From Bacillota bacterium (GTDB lineage Bacteria; Bacillota_E; Sulfobacillia; Sulfobacillales; JAIMBI01), in the NCBI GenBank assembly GCA_021828405.1, contig JAKARZ010000060.1, positions 1 to 9,995 of the forward strand: a stretch of DNA of 9,995 nucleotides, written 5' to 3'. Below are positions 1 to 6,173 of this stretch, one piece after another. Every line of letters begins with the position of its first letter. Position 1 is the first letter of the stretch. The translations under genes and the position numbers were made by a program. Under the pieces are notes generated by a model. It searched no databases and was not told where the DNA came from. It saw only the letters and a program-made list of their open reading frames with translations.

Positions 1-669
1 GGTGTAGCGGGTCCAGGCATTCTTGCTCATCCCGTGCAGGCCCAGCACCCTCACGCGGTCCTCGGTGGCCGGGTCGGGCACCACCAGTGCGCCGCCTTCG
101 CCGGTGGTCAGGTTCTTGGTGGCGTAGAACGAAAACGCGGCCAGCCACGGGAACGAGCCGATGCGCCGCCCATGATATTCGGCGGCGATCGCGTGGGCGG
201 CGTCCTCGACCAGCGTGAGCCCGCGCTCGGCCGCCAGCGCCTCGAGTGCGTCCCAATCCGCCGGATGGCCGGCCAGATCCACGGGCAGGATGGCCCGGGT
301 AGCCGGGGTCACGGCCGCCCGCGCCGCCTCGGGGTCCAGGCACCCGGTCGCGGGGTCAACGTCGGCCAGTACGGGCGTCGCCCCGACATGCAGGATCACA
401 TTGACCGAGGCCGCAAACGTCAGCGGCGTGGTGATCACCTCATCGCCCGGGCCCACGCCGCCCGCGATGAGCGCCAGGTGCAGGGCCGCGGTGCAGGAAT
501 TGAGCGCCACTACCCGCGCTCCCCCCAAATACGCCGACAGCGCCTGCTCGAAAGCTCCCACGCGGGGACCGCGCGTGATCCAGAGCGACCGCACCGCCTC
601 GGCGACCGCGGCCGCCTCGTCCTCCCCCACCGCCGGCCGATTGTAGTCCAGGTACGTCTCCCGCGCCAT
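1..669 (-). CDS. DegT/DnrJ/EryC1/StrS aminotransferase, ArnB/PseC-like (N-terminal 223 codons; 3' end outside window)
   Basis: This is a PLP-dependent sugar aminotransferase that would add an amino group to a nucleotide-linked keto-sugar in the cytoplasm. The frame is open from ATG at 669 to the window edge, giving 223 residues; full family members are about 370-400, so roughly 60% is present. Visible motifs are the N-terminal YNRPAVGEDE, SLWITRGPRV (residues 28-37), GPGDEVITTPLTF (73-85), VEDAAHA (154-160, whose Asp should bind the PLP ring nitrogen) and SFYATKNLTTGEGG (180-193, with the PLP lysine at 185). Order and spacing resemble ArnB/PseC, which act on 4-keto sugars, more than WbpE. Initiation is well supported by AAGGAGG six bases upstream. 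The gene follows the 2-epimerase gene after 30 bases, so it is likely the third gene of that block. An inferred partner is the 4,6-dehydratase at 7498-9444. The family call is secure; the substrate is not. Confidence 0.93.
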   Translation of the reverse strand, partial: MARETYLDYNRPAVGEDEAAAVAEAVRSLWITRGPRVGAFEQALSAYLGGARVVALNSCTAALHLALIAGGVGPGDEVITTPLTFAASVNVILHVGATPVLADVDPATGCLDPEAARAAVTPATRAILPVDLAGHPADWDALEALAAERGLTLVEDAAHAIAAEYHGRRIGSFPWLAAFSFYATKNLTTGEGGALVVPDPATEDRVRVLGLHGMSKNAWTRYT

Positions 670-675
670 GGTTCG

Positions 676-682
676 CCTCCTT
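676..682 (-). promoter_or_regulatory. Ribosome binding site of the left-edge aminotransferase
   Basis: On the minus strand this reads AAGGAGG, with six bases before the ATG at 669. It lies inside the 30-base gap after the 2-epimerase stop codon, and it fixes the start of the aminotransferase. Confidence 0.85.
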
Positions 683-699
683 AAAGTCCTGGCTTTGCC

Positions 700-1746
700 C
701 TACGAAGACGCCATCAGGTCCGACACGACGGCCGCCGCCACCCCGGTGGCCGGAGGCCGCGGCCGGCCCCCCGCCCGCCCCGATGCGATGGCGGCGGCCA
801 GATGCCGAGGATCGGGCACGAGCACGGCACGGCCCTCCTCCAGCAGGTCCAGCCACTCGGTTTCGGTGCGCAGGATGTAGCACGGCACCCCCATGAGGGC
901 GGCTTCTCGCTGCACGCCGCCGGAATCGGTCACGACCGCCCGGGCGTGGCGTATCAGCGACAAGCTTTCCGGGTATCCCACCGGCTCAGCGACCCGGACG
1001 CCCGCCGGCAGGCGGAGGCCAACCCCTTGCATCCGCGCCCGCGTCCGCGGATGGAGCGGCCACACCACCGGCCCCGGGATCTCGCCCAGGGCCTCGACGA
1101 TGGCGGTCAGCCGCTCGGCGTCATCGGTGTTCTCCTGTCGATGCACGGTGGCGAGGTGATATTCCCCCGCGTTGAGGCCGAGGGTCCCGAGCCACGCGGC
1201 GGGCCGCTCGGGCACCAGCGCCAGCGCCTCGTCCATCACGTCCCCCACCACCGACACCCCGCGCCGAATGCCCTCTTCGGCCAGCTGGCGCGCCGCAAAG
1301 GGCGCGGGGCAGTACAGCCGCTGGGCCAGGTGGTCGGTCAGCACGCGGTTGACCTCTTCGGGCATGGCGCGGTTGTAGCTGCGGAGGCCCGCCTCCACGT
1401 GCGCCACCGGGACCCCGAGTTTGGCGGCGGAAAGCGCGCCCGCGAGCGTGCTGTTGGTGTCCCCGTACACGAGCACCCAGTCGGGGCGCTCGCGCGCGAT
1501 GACCGGGTCGAGGCGCTTCAGCATCTCGCCGGTCTGCTCCCCATGCGTCCCCGATCCCACTCCCAGCGCAACGTCCGGAGCCGGAAGCGGCAACTGGTCG
1601 AAAAACACCCGCGACAAGCTCTCATCGTAGTGCTGGCCGGTGTGCACCAGCACCTCGGTCGCCACCTGCCGGAGCACCGTCGACAGCACGGCCGCCTTGA
1701 TGAACTGGGGCCGGGCGCCCACGACCGTCAGGACCTTCGTGGTCAT
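700..1746 (-). CDS. wbpI: Non-hydrolysing UDP-sugar 2-epimerase (WecB/WbpI family)
   Basis: This is a cytoplasmic epimerase that inverts C2 of a UDP-N-acetyl-hexosamine or its uronic acid. In this context the expected reaction is UDP-GlcNAc(3NAc)A to UDP-ManNAc(3NAc)A, the last step of the pathway. The protein has 348 residues, a normal family length. It shows VVGARPQFIKAA (8-19), VHTGQHYD (34-41), YGDTNSTLAGAL (94-105; the Asp matches a catalytic position in WecB), HVEAGLRS (116-123), MPEE (128-131), TVHRQEN (200-206) and DSGGVQREA (274-282). The VHTGQHYD, GVGSGTHGEQTG and TVHRQENTDD segments look closer to WbpI than to enterobacterial WecB, which I recall from the family and have not aligned. 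The start overlaps the stop of the upstream aminotransferase as ATGA and has no good Shine-Dalgarno of its own, so translational coupling is likely. UDP-GlcNAc itself remains a possible substrate. Confidence 0.93.
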   Translation of the reverse strand: MTTKVLTVVGARPQFIKAAVLSTVLRQVATEVLVHTGQHYDESLSRVFFDQLPLPAPDVALGVGSGTHGEQTGEMLKRLDPVIARERPDWVLVYGDTNSTLAGALSAAKLGVPVAHVEAGLRSYNRAMPEEVNRVLTDHLAQRLYCPAPFAARQLAEEGIRRGVSVVGDVMDEALALVPERPAAWLGTLGLNAGEYHLATVHRQENTDDAERLTAIVEALGEIPGPVVWPLHPRTRARMQGVGLRLPAGVRVAEPVGYPESLSLIRHARAVVTDSGGVQREAALMGVPCYILRTETEWLDLLEEGRAVLVPDPRHLAAAIASGRAGGRPRPPATGVAAAVVSDLMASS

Positions 1747-2987
1747 GGGCGCCGGCCGTGGTAGAACACCGCCACGGCCTCCACCACGCGATCGACGGCT
1801 TTTGGCGCCAGCTCGGGGAACAGCGGAAGGGAGAGCGCCTCCTGGGTCAGCCGCTCCGCTTCAGGAAAGTCGCCCGCCCCCAGGCCAAGATCCCCAAGCG
1901 CCGGCATGAGATGCAGGGCGTGCGGATAGTACACGGTGGTGCCAATGCCGGCCGCCTTCAGATGCGCGGCCAGCGCATCCCGGTCCTGGGCCCGCACCGT
2001 GTATTGATGATACACGTGCTGGGCGCCGCCCGGTACCGCCTGCGGGGTGACCCACTCGGCTAGGCCAGCCTCGGCGAGCCCCGTGGTGTATCGCGCCGCG
2101 AGCGCCTGCCGCGATGCGGTCCATCGGGCCACATGCTGAAGCTTCACCCTGAGAACGGCGGCCTGCAGCGCATCCAGCCGCGAGTTGATGCCCAGGACTT
2201 CGTGGTAGTACTTCTGCCGCGCGCCGTGGCGGGCCATCATCCTCACCCGGTCCGCGAGCTCCCGATCGCCCGTCGTCACCAGCCCCGCATCGCCAAATGC
2301 GCCCCAATTTTTCGTCGGAAAGAACGAAAAGCACCCCAGCGCCCCCACCGTGCCAGCCACCCGGCCATCCCGGGACGCCAGGATGGCTTGGGCAGCATCT
2401 TCCACGATGGCGCCGGGAAATTGTCGAGCCATCATGGTCAGATCGGACATCAGCCCAAACAGATGGACCGGCAATATGGCCCGAGTTCGGGGGGTCACCC
2501 GCGCCAGCGCCCCTGCCGTGTCCAGGTTAAAAGTATCCCGATCGATGTCGGCGAAGACCGGCCGTGCCCCCGTTCTCAAAATACTGCCTGCTGTTGCAAA
2601 GAATGTAAACGGGGTGGTGATGACGTCGTCCCCCGGCCCCACGCCCAGGGCACAGAGCGCGAGGTACAGGGCGTCGGACCCGTTGGCCACACCGATGGCC
2701 GCCACGCCGCCGCCGATGAGCGCGGCCGCCTCACGCTCGAGCGCCGCCACCTCGGGACCCTGGATAAACTGACCCGACTCCACCACGCGCGCCCACGCGG
2801 CGTCCAACTCAGGCCGCAGGGCGGCAATCTGCTCGGCCAGGGCAAAGCTTGGGATCGGCTGGGGCGCCGCCGCACGGCCGCCCCGCCCTTCCCCACCGGG
2901 GCCCTTCTGCTGGCTGATGTCCTTGATGGCTATCCCCCGCTTCTCGGCAATCGAATGAGTCCATCCCGTCCACGGTCCAGAATACAA
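1743..2987 (-). CDS. wbpE: DegT-family aminotransferase, WbpE-like (UDP-3-keto-GlcNAcA C3 aminotransferase)
   Basis: This PLP-dependent enzyme is expected to transaminate the 3-keto sugar made by the neighbouring oxidoreductase. Family-like sequence begins at IPSFALAEQ (codon at 2855) and runs to the stop at 1743, about 370 residues, a normal length. Motifs in order are SGQFIQGPEV, ANGSDALYLAL, GPGDDVITTPFTFFAT, PVHLFGL, VEDAAQAI (PLP Asp), CFSFFPTKNWGAFGDAG (PLP Lys), GINSRLDALQAAVL and TTVYYPHALHL. The start is unclear. The only usual in-frame starts upstream of the core are TTG at 2987 and ATG at 3071; neither has a Shine-Dalgarno site, and both add tens of atypical residues. I chose TTG because G/C-rich third positions begin only around 2945, and the ATG-proximal codons look non-coding. 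The 3' end overlaps the epimerase gene by four bases. Gene identity is firm; the 5' end is provisional. Confidence 0.88.
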   Translation of the reverse strand: MYSGPWTGWTHSIAEKRGIAIKDISQQKGPGGEGRGGRAAAPQPIPSFALAEQIAALRPELDAAWARVVESGQFIQGPEVAALEREAAALIGGGVAAIGVANGSDALYLALCALGVGPGDDVITTPFTFFATAGSILRTGARPVFADIDRDTFNLDTAGALARVTPRTRAILPVHLFGLMSDLTMMARQFPGAIVEDAAQAILASRDGRVAGTVGALGCFSFFPTKNWGAFGDAGLVTTGDRELADRVRMMARHGARQKYYHEVLGINSRLDALQAAVLRVKLQHVARWTASRQALAARYTTGLAEAGLAEWVTPQAVPGGAQHVYHQYTVRAQDRDALAAHLKAAGIGTTVYYPHALHLMPALGDLGLGAGDFPEAERLTQEALSLPLFPELAPKAVDRVVEAVAVFYHGRRP

Positions 2988-2988
2988 C

Positions 2989-3008
2989 GACCGAACGGTC
3001 CGCGGGAC
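2989..3008. repeat. Overlapping inverted repeats in the divergent intergenic region
   Basis: GACCG-AA-CGGTC (2989-3000) is an inverted repeat with five-base arms. It overlaps a second one, GTCC-GCG-GGAC (2998-3008). They lie between the divergent aminotransferase and peptidoglycan-binding genes, beside the candidate TTG start. They could be an operator or an RNA hairpin, but short repeats like these also occur by chance in G+C-rich DNA. Confidence 0.35.
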
Positions 3009-3055
3009 GCACGCCCATTTCGTACGCAGGCACCTATTTCTTCGCGGTGCATAAC

Positions 3056-3084
3056 TTGCCGCTGATCCCATGATTGCCTATCTG
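3056..3084 (+). promoter_or_regulatory. Weak candidate promoter for the peptidoglycan-binding gene
   Basis: TTGCCG (3056-3061), a 17-base spacer and TATCTG (3079-3084) point toward the gene starting at 3166. The hexamers match the sigma-70/sigma-A consensus at only 4/6 and 3/6 positions, so this is only the best local candidate. No better pair was seen on either strand between 2988 and 3165. Confidence 0.25.
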
Positions 3085-3148
3085 ACTCGGCAGCGGACGA
3101 CCCTTGCTAGCCGGGTGAGGACACCACGGCACAAGACGGCAATGGCAC

Positions 3149-3155
3149 AAGGAGG
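3149..3155 (+). promoter_or_regulatory. Ribosome binding site deciding the start of the peptidoglycan-binding gene
   Basis: AAGGAGG lies ten bases upstream of ATG 3166. It rejects the earlier in-frame ATGs at 3070 and 3142, which have no comparable site and would encode unconvincing N-terminal residues. The spacing is slightly long but usable. Confidence 0.75.
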
Positions 3156-3165
3156 TTCAGTCGCG

Positions 3166-4368
3166 ATGGCGCTTTTTGACACTACGTTCGCCCCGTATCA
3201 CCCGTTTGGCAGCCGCCTCTTGAACACCGGGGCCGCGGGCACCGACGTCGCGGTCGTCCAGGCGGTGTACGACCTCATGTTGTCCACGATGAATCCGCCC
3301 TCGGGTCCCATCGGCTTCCCCATCACGATTGACGGCAAGTATGGCGCCGCCACCAAGACGGCCGTCCGCAGCATTCAGTCCTACTTCGGCATCTCCGCCG
3401 ACGGCGTGGCGGGGGAAAACACGTACTGGCTCTATGGCCAAGGGGTGGGATCCCACACCACCTACGGAGGGCCGGTGTATGGCAGCCGCCAGCTTGAAGC
3501 CGGCAACAGCGGGGGCGACGTCACCATCCTGCAAAATCGCCTGAACCTGTTTCGCTATGCCAGCCTCATCGGCCACCCGGCCACCACCACGTTTGACAGT
3601 GCCACCGCCGCGGCGGTGCTCGCGTTCAAGTCCGATGCCGAGGCCAACGGCGACACCGGCTTTCCGCCCAACGCCATTGCCGGCTTCGGCTTCTACGACG
3701 CCACGTGGATCTACACCTTCGCCGGGGGCCGCGCCGTGGAGACGGGGCGCAACGGCTTTGACGTGGTTTTCCTGCAGGTCCTGCTGAAGGAGCTCGGGTA
3801 CTACGCGGGGCGCGCTGCCGGGTACTATGACGACGCCACGCGCGACGCGGTGCGGTCGTTCCAGCGGGCGGCGGGCATCACGGTGGACGGCGTCGTCGGG
3901 CCCGCGACGTTCTATCAATTGGGCAAGCGCAACCCCCACGCGGCCCCGAATCCACTCGGCATCGCGTGGCCGCCCGCCGTCACCCCCGAGGTGTCGGTGT
4001 GCTCCGCGCCCCTTACGTCCACCCTGCCGTCGAACCTGCACCCGTTTGGGTCGGCCTCGCTCACCATCAACGAGTCCGAGGGGTTTGAAGCCCTGAATGT
4101 CACCGGCAACACGCTGCCGGAACCGGCGTCCTTTGGGACGCCTTACGGCACCTATGCGTTCACGCTCACCAACCCTAGCACCCACACCGTCGTGGCCAAC
4201 CAGCTCATGGCCCGCCTACCGGGCGGCGACGACTGGGGCGGCAGCCTGAATGTCGGCGTGGCCACCATCCCCAAAGGGGAGGTGGCGGTGTACCCCACGC
4301 CCCCGGGCTCGAGCATGGGCCCATACGGCCCCCGCGTGCTGGCGGGCACGCTCGCGGGCTGCCACTGA
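3166..4368 (+). CDS. Peptidoglycan-binding protein with three PG_binding_1-like repeats and an uncharacterised C-terminal domain
   Basis: The 400-residue protein carries three tandem repeats of the helical PG_binding_1 type. Repeat 1 (about 16-92) has GTDVAVVQAVY and DGKYGAATKTAVRSIQ; repeat 2 (about 107-184) has GGDVTILQNRL and FDSATAAAVLAFK; repeat 3 (about 188-253) has GFDVVFLQVLLKELGYY, YYDDATRDAVRSFQ and DGVVGPATF. A proline-rich linker (256-272) leads to a C-terminal domain (about 285-400) rich in alternating hydrophobic and polar residues and in G, T, N and P, probably beta-rich; I do not recognise its family. The only cysteines are 279 and 399, which bracket that domain and could form a disulfide. 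No signal peptide, membrane helix, lipobox or hydrolase motif is visible, so export and catalysis are unsupported. It lies opposite to, and inside, the polysaccharide gene series. A role in cell-wall binding is inferred from the repeats alone. Confidence 0.9.
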   Translation: MALFDTTFAPYHPFGSRLLNTGAAGTDVAVVQAVYDLMLSTMNPPSGPIGFPITIDGKYGAATKTAVRSIQSYFGISADGVAGENTYWLYGQGVGSHTTYGGPVYGSRQLEAGNSGGDVTILQNRLNLFRYASLIGHPATTTFDSATAAAVLAFKSDAEANGDTGFPPNAIAGFGFYDATWIYTFAGGRAVETGRNGFDVVFLQVLLKELGYYAGRAAGYYDDATRDAVRSFQRAAGITVDGVVGPATFYQLGKRNPHAAPNPLGIAWPPAVTPEVSVCSAPLTSTLPSNLHPFGSASLTINESEGFEALNVTGNTLPEPASFGTPYGTYAFTLTNPSTHTVVANQLMARLPGGDDWGGSLNVGVATIPKGEVAVYPTPPGSSMGPYGPRVLAGTLAGCH

Positions 4369-4383
4369 GCCAAACGGGCGCCG

Positions 4384-4404
4384 AGGGGGCGGCCGCCGCC
4401 CCCT
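4384..4404. terminator. Possible bidirectional terminator hairpin between convergent genes
   Basis: A perfect nine-base-pair stem (4384-4392 with 4396-4404) around a three-base loop falls 16 bases after the plus-strand stop. It overlaps the stop codon of the minus-strand acetyltransferase gene. The stem is almost entirely G:C. No T-run follows on either strand, so it is not a classical intrinsic terminator. Confidence 0.4.
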
Positions 4405-5131
4405 AGCGGCTCCTTGGGGGGTCGGGATAAAGCAACTGCTCTTTGGGGGTGTCCCCAACCTCACGAGCCGGCACGCCCATCACCACGCGGTACGCGGGCA
4501 CGTCCCGGGTCGCCACCGCGCCCGCCGCCACCACCGCCTCCTGCCCCACGCGCACGCCGGGCAGCAGCACGGCGCCCGCGCCCACCCGAGCGCCCCGCTC
4601 AATGTGGGGCCCGCGCTGCAGCGCGTGCCGCGCCTCGGTGCGGGCCAGGCAGGGGTCGTTCGTGGTGACCACGTGGGGCGCCAGAAACACATCTTCCTCC
4701 ACAATCGAGTGGGCCGTCAGGTACGCGCCGGTCTGCAGCTTGGTCCGCGCTCCCACCACGCTGTCGTTCTCAATGGTGGCCAAATGCCCCACCACCACCT
4801 GGTTTCCCAACCGGCAGCGTTCGCGCACCTGCGCCCCGTCCGCCAAAAAGACGCGCGCCCCCACTTCGGTGCCGGCATAAACCACGGCATGGGTCCCCAC
4901 GTGGGTCCCGTGCCCCACCACCAGCGGGGCCAGCTCCGACACCGCGAGCGTGCTGGTGGCCGAGCGAGCGGGCGGCTTGCCCAGCACCGCGTAATCCTCC
5001 ACCACCACATCGTCGCCGAGCCGCGTCCCGGGATACACCACCACGCCGTGGCCCAGCACCACGCGCGCCCCAAACTGTGCCCCTTCCCCGATCTGCACCC
5101 CCTGGCCCTGCCGCTCAGGTGCCTTGGCCAT
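4403..5131 (-). CDS. wbpD: Left-handed beta-helix N-acetyltransferase, WbpD/WlbB-like
   Basis: This hexapeptide-repeat acyltransferase is expected to acetylate the 3-amino group of UDP-GlcNAc3NA from acetyl-CoA in the cytoplasm. The 242 residues are dominated by hexad repeats of the [LIV]-G-x4 type, from [11 protein letters not shown] (11-21) through [17 protein letters not shown] (112-128) to [14 protein letters not shown] (193-206). A loop with [15 protein letters not shown] (156-170) interrupts the helix, and [17 protein letters not shown] (209-225) is the usual closing segment. About 240 residues is longer than WbpD as I remember it (about 190); the extra length is N-terminal beta-helix coils. 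ATG 5131 was chosen over upstream in-frame ATGs because GGAGG lies six bases before it, and because the upstream codons encode an Arg-rich stretch antiparallel to nothing known. It overlaps the upstream oxidoreductase gene by 17 bases. The family is firm; the exact acceptor is inferred from neighbours. Confidence 0.88.
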   Translation of the reverse strand: MAKAPERQGQGVQIGEGAQFGARVVLGHGVVVYPGTRLGDDVVVEDYAVLGKPPARSATSTLAVSELAPLVVGHGTHVGTHAVVYAGTEVGARVFLADGAQVRERCRLGNQVVVGHLATIENDSVVGARTKLQTGAYLTAHSIVEEDVFLAPHVVTTNDPCLARTEARHALQRGPHIERGARVGAGAVLLPGVRVGQEAVVAAGAVATRDVPAYRVVMGVPAREVGDTPKEQLLYPDPPRSR

Positions 5132-6170
5132 ATTCTTCCTCCGATTCCTCCGATTCCTCCACCGCCACCGGCCGGCGCTCGGCCGACGATCGCGTGAGCG
5201 CATCAACCAGGTGAAGCGCGTCCAGCGTGGACGCCGCCGACAGCAGAGGCGGCCGGCGTGTCGCGATGGCCTCGAAAAAGTCTTCCAGCGCCTGCTGGTG
5301 GCTGGCCCAGGTGGGCTCCGCCGGGCGCTCGCCCAACGCCCGCAGCACCATCGCGTCGCGGTCCGCGTCCGCCGTGCGCAGCATCGACAGCTCGGCCGCG
5401 GTCGGGCCGAGCACGGCCACCCCCTCGCTGCCGACGACCGTCAGCCGCTCCTCGAGGTTGGTGCGGGGCACCGACGTGGTGACGGAGACCGTCACCAGCG
5501 CCCCCCCGCGAAACCGGATGACGCCCGCCACCGTATCTTCCGCCTCGATCGCATGCGTCTTGGTGTCCGCGTAGCAAAACACTTCGCCGGCGGGTCCGAA
5601 CACCTCGACCGCCAGGTCCAAGGCGTGCACCGCCTGGTTGAACAGCATGCCACCATCCAGAGCCCGGGTGCCGCGCCAGTTCGCCTCGTCGAAGTATGCT
5701 TGGGGGCGGGCCCATCGCACCGCCACCCCGCCGGACAGCGGGGTGCCGAGGGCGCCCGCCCGCACCAGCGACAGCAGCTCGGCTGGGGCGGCCAGCAGCC
5801 GATTGAAGTGGGTCACCGCCAGAATGACGCCGGCATCCTCGGCAAACCGCGTCAGCCGGCGCGCCACCCCGATCGAAAGTGCCAGCGGCTTCTCCACCAG
5901 GACGTCCAGCCCCTGCTCCATGGCCTCCATCGCCTGCTGGGGATGGAACCCCGACGGGGTGGCCACGATGACCGCATCCAGCCCCTCGTGGCGAATCAGG
6001 TCCGCCGGCCGCTCGTAGGCCGTGGCGTCAAACGGTACGCCCGCCGCCTCCGCGCGTTCGCGGTCGGTGTCGCAGGTGGCCACGAGCGTGGCTGCGGGCA
6101 GGCGCGCCAGCGCCTGCAGGTTCTTTTGGCCAATCTTGCCGCAGCCGATGAGCCCTATCCGAATGGCCAT
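5115..6170 (-). CDS. wbpB: Gfo/Idh/MocA-family NAD-dependent oxidoreductase, WbpB/WlbA-like
   Basis: This cytoplasmic enzyme is expected to oxidise C3 of UDP-GlcNAcA to the 3-keto form that the aminotransferase uses. The 351-residue protein begins with a Rossmann fold, [12 protein letters not shown] (6-17, GxGxxG). It continues with [12 protein letters not shown] (69-80), VEKPLAL (92-98, the family EKP motif), [11 protein letters not shown] (164-174) and QAVHALDL (179-186; H182 is the likely catalytic His of the family). The C-terminus ends in a short acidic repeat (EESEESEEE) that probably lies outside the fold and is encoded by a 9-bp DNA repeat doubling as the next gene's ribosome binding site. 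The start is three bases after the upstream dehydrogenase stop with only a weak Shine-Dalgarno, so coupled translation is likely. Sequence alone would allow another sugar substrate; the operon points to the WbpB role. Confidence 0.9.
   Translation of the reverse strand: MAIRIGLIGCGKIGQKNLQALARLPAATLVATCDTDRERAEAAGVPFDATAYERPADLIRHEGLDAVIVATPSGFHPQQAMEAMEQGLDVLVEKPLALSIGVARRLTRFAEDAGVILAVTHFNRLLAAPAELLSLVRAGALGTPLSGGVAVRWARPQAYFDEANWRGTRALDGGMLFNQAVHALDLAVEVFGPAGEVFCYADTKTHAIEAEDTVAGVIRFRGGALVTVSVTTSVPRTNLEERLTVVGSEGVAVLGPTAAELSMLRTADADRDAMVLRALGERPAEPTWASHQQALEDFFEAIATRRPPLLSAASTLDALHLVDALTRSSAERRPVAVEESEESEEEYGQGT
5136..5161 (-). repeat. Tandem 9-bp repeat (about 2.9 copies) carrying the wbpD ribosome binding site
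   Basis: On the plus strand the unit TTCCTCCGA occurs at 5136 and 5145, with a near-complete third copy at 5154. On the minus strand each unit contains GGAGG. The copy nearest the acetyltransferase start (5138-5142) has six-base spacing and is its likely ribosome binding site. The same bases encode the acidic EES repeat near the C-terminus of the overlapping oxidoreductase. Confidence 0.85.
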
Positions 6171-6173
6171 CGG

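Noticed and set aside
802..3065. Long plus-strand frames (802-1764, 2133-3065) opposite the epimerase and aminotransferase
   Set aside because: The composition is that of antisense shadows. The minus strand encodes complete enzymes with all expected motifs.
3070..3165. Upstream ATGs (3070, 3142) as starts of the peptidoglycan-binding protein, with the first residues as a signal peptide
   Set aside because: The extra residues are basic and polar without a hydrophobic core, and the only Shine-Dalgarno points to ATG 3166.
3157..4185. Minus-strand frame of 342 codons opposite the peptidoglycan-binding gene
   Set aside because: The plus-strand frame has three recognisable repeats and a Shine-Dalgarno. 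The minus-strand one is Arg/Gly/Val-rich with no motif.
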